In this document: positions 11,660 through 14,240 of the stretch, piece after piece
Numbering within the stretch: the first letter of the stretch is position 1
How the letters are laid out: each line of letters begins with the position of its first letter
Translations under genes and position numbers: made by a program
Assembly (NCBI GenBank): GCA_964396535.1
Contig: CAYNFT010000054.1
Location: 1 to 14,240, forward strand
Direction of reading: 5' to 3'
Length of the DNA: 14,240 nt
From: CAYNFT01 sp964396535
GTDB taxonomy: Bacteria > Chloroflexota > Dehalococcoidia > Dehalococcoidales > UBA2162
Notes under the pieces: model-generated
The model's database searches: none
What the model saw: the letters and a program-made list of their open reading frames with translations, nothing else
What the model was told of the DNA's origin: nothing

Positions 11660-12478
11660 TCAATCCTCTTCTTCTCTGGCTAAAAGACGCCTGCCGCCAG
11701 CCCATGTTTGCTCGGGGTCAACCTTTTCCCGAAATATGCGCAACTCTTCCTCGGTTGGCGGCTCAGTATCCCCGAAGTCTGAAGCAACCCGGATATCCCA
11801 ACCGACCTCGGCTTTAACCTGGTCTATTGTTACCCCCACACCGCTATGAATCGACTTAAGTACCACCTCCCTGTCTTCAAACACATATATACCCAGGTTT
11901 GTGATTACCGCCCTTGGGCCGGTGTTTGGTATTAAACCAATTTCTTCTCGCTGTCCTGGTTTCCCATCTAAATATCCAGGACAGGTGATAAAGTCGACCT
12001 TTTCCGGGAATCTTCTCTTGCTTTGCCTTACTATAATAATCGTTTGTTTACAAATGCTCATTACGTCATTGGCTCCACCACTCCCCGGCCACCTGTGTAC
12101 CGGGTTGCGGTAATCGCCGACTACCGTATCGTTAATGTTGCCGTATCTGTCCACTTGCCCTGCGCCCAAAAAACCTGTGTTGATGTAGCCAGCCTGCCCT
12201 AAGCAGTTTACGTAGAACAAGCTGGTTAGCAGGTCAGACATTGTTTGTACTCCAAGCGTGTCTGTGCCTGCTGGCAATGGAAAGAGACTCTTCCGGACTG
12301 TACCATTTTGAATAACGACAGTGCAGTTAGGAGCATGAAAATTTTTAGCTAACATAGTAGCCAGCATGGGGAGTCCCACTCCGACATAGACAACTTCGTT
12401 GTCTTTAATTTGACGGGCTGCTGAGACAATCATCTGGTCAGTGGCACTATAGCCTGCATCTTTTTTATCTTGAGTCAT
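11660..12478 (-). CDS. CoA-transferase subunit B, glutaconate CoA-transferase/IpdB type, catalytic Glu replaced
   Basis: 272 residues of a class I CoA-transferase beta subunit. VVYVGVGLPMLATMLAK (29-45) matches the glycine-rich start of the family, IGDYxxP-type VVGDYRNPVHRWPGSGGAND (119-138) and TCPGYLDG (165-172) are hallmark blocks. In GctB the catalytic Glu lies in VESG; the aligned stretch here is IQNG (56-59), with Gln57 (CAA at 12308-12310) at the Glu position. The family transfers CoA between acids, but IpdAB-like members without this Glu are known as ring-opening hydrolases. ATG start with GGGAG 8 bases upstream, 11 bases after subunit A. The substrate is not evident; degradation of an aromatic, steroid or dicarboxylic acid is plausible. 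Confidence 0.88.
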   Translation of the reverse strand: MTQDKKDAGYSATDQMIVSAARQIKDNEVVYVGVGLPMLATMLAKNFHAPNCTVVIQNGTVRKSLFPLPAGTDTLGVQTMSDLLTSLFYVNCLGQAGYINTGFLGAGQVDRYGNINDTVVGDYRNPVHRWPGSGGANDVMSICKQTIIIVRQSKRRFPEKVDFITCPGYLDGKPGQREEIGLIPNTGPRAVITNLGIYVFEDREVVLKSIHSGVGVTIDQVKAEVGWDIRVASDFGDTEPPTEEELRIFREKVDPEQTWAGGRRLLAREEED

Positions 12479-12489
12479 TCTGCTACTCC

Positions 12490-13392
12490 CTAATAACCGG
12501 AAATAACCGGTTCACTCATTAAAGGCTCTTGTATCAGAAGATTATTAAAATAATCTTCACCCTTGATTGCCTTTCTTCCACTGAGATACTCGTTCCAATC
12601 ACTCACACCGTAGACAAGCTTCTCCATATAAGCTTCGTAGCCATCCTTCTCTCTAAGTTCTGTCATTAAGCCAAACATGTCACCATTGTAGTAACCAGCG
12701 AGATGCATTGGGTGAGCGCCCCATGGTTGCTCAACAACAGCGCTTACTCGAAAACCAGGTATGATAGTGCGGTTGGGGTCGCGTCTGATAATATCGGAGT
12801 CGACAATCTTTTCTGTGGTTACTACCACCGTCCTGCTGGCATTGATACCCTCCTGGTCCACGCCCAGGCTCCCCCACTTCTGGGCATTCCCTTCGGCGTC
12901 AGCTCTCTGCACGTGAATTATGCCTACATCGGGTACTATTGCCCTGACTATGCCTACTTTATCTCCAGTGAAGGGGCACTCCATTGACTTGATATTCTCA
13001 TTGTACTTGAGCATGTCAGAACCGAGCAGGCACTTGGTTGGCATAAAGGGTATTCCCATCTGGCCGGCGAGCAGTCCCAGAGATATCCCGAAGTGAGAGT
13101 ACTCTTCATAAACCGGTAATTTGTTCGTAGCTTTGGCTTTGGCAATGGTATAGGAGCGCTTATCGTTCTGCTGTGAATATCCAGTAATCATCTTGTCTAT
13201 TGCGCCTTCGCCAATCAGTAACGAAGAGGTCGTCACCAGAGCACATACTAAAGTCAGGTGGTCGATTCTCTGCCGTATTATCTCGTGTATCGCTGCGGAT
13301 GGCTCTCCGTGCTGTGCTCCAGAAATAAACAGTGTATCTCCACCGTGAACAAAACTTGAGACTGCTTCTTTCATAGTCATTACCTTGTCCAC
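12490..13392 (-). CDS. CoA-transferase subunit A, glutaconate CoA-transferase/IpdA type
   Basis: 300 residues matching the alpha subunit of glutaconate-type CoA-transferases: VHGGDTLFISGAQHGEPSAA (15-34) near the start, EEYSHFGISLGLLAGQMGIPF (96-116), MPTKCLLGSDM (117-127), and VPDVGIIHVQRADAEGN followed by GxxGVDQEG in the middle. It forms the heteromer with subunit B encoded 11 bases downstream and contributes the CoA-binding half. Start is GTG at 13392 with AGGAGG 9 bases upstream. A near-tandem ATAACCGG repeat sits at the stop codon. E96/E97 lie about where IpdA carries its own acidic residue, worth testing given the altered partner. First gene of the two-gene unit. Confidence 0.88.
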   Translation of the reverse strand: MDKVMTMKEAVSSFVHGGDTLFISGAQHGEPSAAIHEIIRQRIDHLTLVCALVTTSSLLIGEGAIDKMITGYSQQNDKRSYTIAKAKATNKLPVYEEYSHFGISLGLLAGQMGIPFMPTKCLLGSDMLKYNENIKSMECPFTGDKVGIVRAIVPDVGIIHVQRADAEGNAQKWGSLGVDQEGINASRTVVVTTEKIVDSDIIRRDPNRTIIPGFRVSAVVEQPWGAHPMHLAGYYNGDMFGLMTELREKDGYEAYMEKLVYGVSDWNEYLSGRKAIKGEDYFNNLLIQEPLMSEPVISGY

Positions 13393-13466
13393 TGATTAAT
13401 GCCTCCTTTTCCACTACTGACAGCCGCCTCTCACTAAAATAAATGGCAGCATGTCAAACGGCTTGT

Positions 13467-13495
13467 AGACTATCACCTCAGTAACAGTTTGTCAA
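13467..13495 (-). promoter_or_regulatory. Candidate promoter of the CoA-transferase genes
   Basis: On the minus strand TTGACA (13490-13495) is followed after 17 bases by TAGTCT (13467-13472), a poor -10 box but preceded by TGA, as in extended -10 promoters. A second TTGACA-like site lies at 13452-13457 without a good partner. Confidence 0.35.
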
Positions 13496-13504
13496 CACGG
13501 AGAC

Positions 13505-13534
13505 TTGAAAGCATTTCGGGAAGAGTGTTAATAT
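13505..13534 (+). promoter_or_regulatory. Candidate promoter of leuS
   Basis: TTGAAA (13505-13510, 5/6) is followed after 17-18 bases by TTAATA/TAATAT (13528-13534). It lies back to back with the candidate CoA-transferase promoter, their -35 boxes 9 bases apart. The leader of about 50 bases shows no T-box or other recognised riboswitch. Confidence 0.4.
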
Positions 13535-13588
13535 ATTCAAATGTGATCATTGAGTAACGATAAGTAATAGGCAGGGTAGGGAATAAAA

Positions 13589-14240
13589 ATGGCGGATAAG
13601 TACAATCCACAGGAGATTGAAAAAAAGTGGCAGCAGAAATGGGCTGAGGACAGGTTGTATGAGGTTACTGAGGATAATAACAAACCCAAATACTATGCCC
13701 TTACCATGCTGCCTTATACCTCGGGTGACCTTCACATCGGGCACTGGTATGCCATGGCTCCTTCAGATGTTCGTGCCAGATTCAAGCGGATGCAGGGCTA
13801 TAATGTTCTGCACCCCATGGGTTTTGATTCCTTTGGTCTCAATGCCGAGAATGCCGCTATTAACCGGGGTATTCACCCTTACACCTGGACGATGCAGAAT
13901 ATAGATAATATGCGCCGTCAACTTAAGAGTATCGGTGCTATTTATGATTGGAGCCGAGAGGTTATTAGCTCCCAACCCGATTACTATAAGTGGACACAGT
14001 GGTTCTTCTTAAAGCTGTACGAGAACGACCTAGCTTACCGGGGCAAGGCTCCTGTCAACTGGTGCCCCGACTGCCAAACAGTGCTGGCCAACGAGCAGGT
14101 AGTGAACGGCCGTTGTGAACGCTGTGGGACAGCGGTTATACAGCGAGACCTTGAGCAGTGGTTCTTCCGCATCACCAGATATGCCGATGAGCTTATGCAG
14201 CATGATGGTATTGACTGGCCAGAGCGGATAAAGATAATGC
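13589..14240 (+). CDS. leuS: Leucyl-tRNA synthetase, N-terminal part (cut by window end)
   Basis: The first 217 residues of a class Ia synthetase. NPQEIEKKWQQKWAE is the usual LeuRS opening, MLPYTSGDLHIGHWYAM (40-56) holds the HIGH motif (49-52) that binds ATP, and VNWCPDCQTVLANEQVVNGR with a second CERCG pair is the LeuRS zinc module. The KMSKS loop and editing domain lie beyond the window. It charges tRNA-Leu with leucine. In the block normally read as G-W-D-A-F-G-L-P-A-E-N this protein has GFDSFGLNAEN (88-98), with Asn for the usual Pro. ATG start, preceded by GGTAGGG about 7 bases upstream. Divergent from the CoA-transferase genes. Confidence 0.96.
   Translation, partial: MADKYNPQEIEKKWQQKWAEDRLYEVTEDNNKPKYYALTMLPYTSGDLHIGHWYAMAPSDVRARFKRMQGYNVLHPMGFDSFGLNAENAAINRGIHPYTWTMQNIDNMRRQLKSIGAIYDWSREVISSQPDYYKWTQWFFLKLYENDLAYRGKAPVNWCPDCQTVLANEQVVNGRCERCGTAVIQRDLEQWFFRITRYADELMQHDGIDWPERIKIM

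Noticed and set aside
13535..13588. T-box leader before leuS
   Set aside because: The leader is only about 50 bases, far too short for a T-box, and no conserved T-box sequence is present.

Overview
The window reads as chromosomal DNA of a free-living bacterium, most likely an uncultured Dehalococcoidia-type Chloroflexota. This is inference from the look of MutS, the leucyl-tRNA synthetase, the glutaconate-type CoA-transferase pair and the many small conserved genes; no rRNA or marker tree is available here. Genes are short-spaced, use ATG/GTG/TTG starts with clear Shine-Dalgarno sites, and are mostly on the minus strand between 1.5 and 5.3 kb and again between 8.2 and 13.4 kb. No tRNA, rRNA, CRISPR array, transposase or integrase was found.

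Layout. 1-1488 (+): the tail of an unidentified gene with a strong terminator, then a three-gene unit of a GerW/YtfJ-family protein, a DUF2953 membrane-anchored protein and an 84-residue protein that looks like a GerW relative without its glycine-rich segment. 1533-3283 (-): a small XRE regulator, a GalT-like uridylyltransferase and a DUF6504-like protein, possibly one unit. 3284-3990: AT-rich spacer and a truncated receiver-like ORF. 3991-5349 (-): MATE exporter, divergent from mutS (5433-8072, +). 8073-8521: a small two-helix membrane protein gene and, beyond it, a partial second copy of the mutS 3' end. 8522-9752 (-): a HigB-like toxin, an XRE antitoxin with an aromatic-rich C-terminal extension, and a DUF6941-like third gene, behind a near-consensus promoter that would give a leaderless toxin mRNA. 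9820-9924: hairpin-forming repeats. 9956-10845 (-): a ferritin-like diiron protein followed by a [4Fe-4S] protein. 11114-11431 (+): a small winged-helix protein with an excellent promoter. 11660-13392 (-): a two-subunit class I CoA-transferase whose usual catalytic Glu is Gln. 13589-end (+): leuS, cut by the window edge.

The best candidates for something not yet described are the toxin-antitoxin-third-gene operon (8522-9787), whose architecture parallels toxin-antitoxin-chaperone systems but with a DUF6941-like third protein instead of SecB; the GerW-DUF2953-mini-GerW unit; and the CoA-transferase with a substituted catalytic residue.
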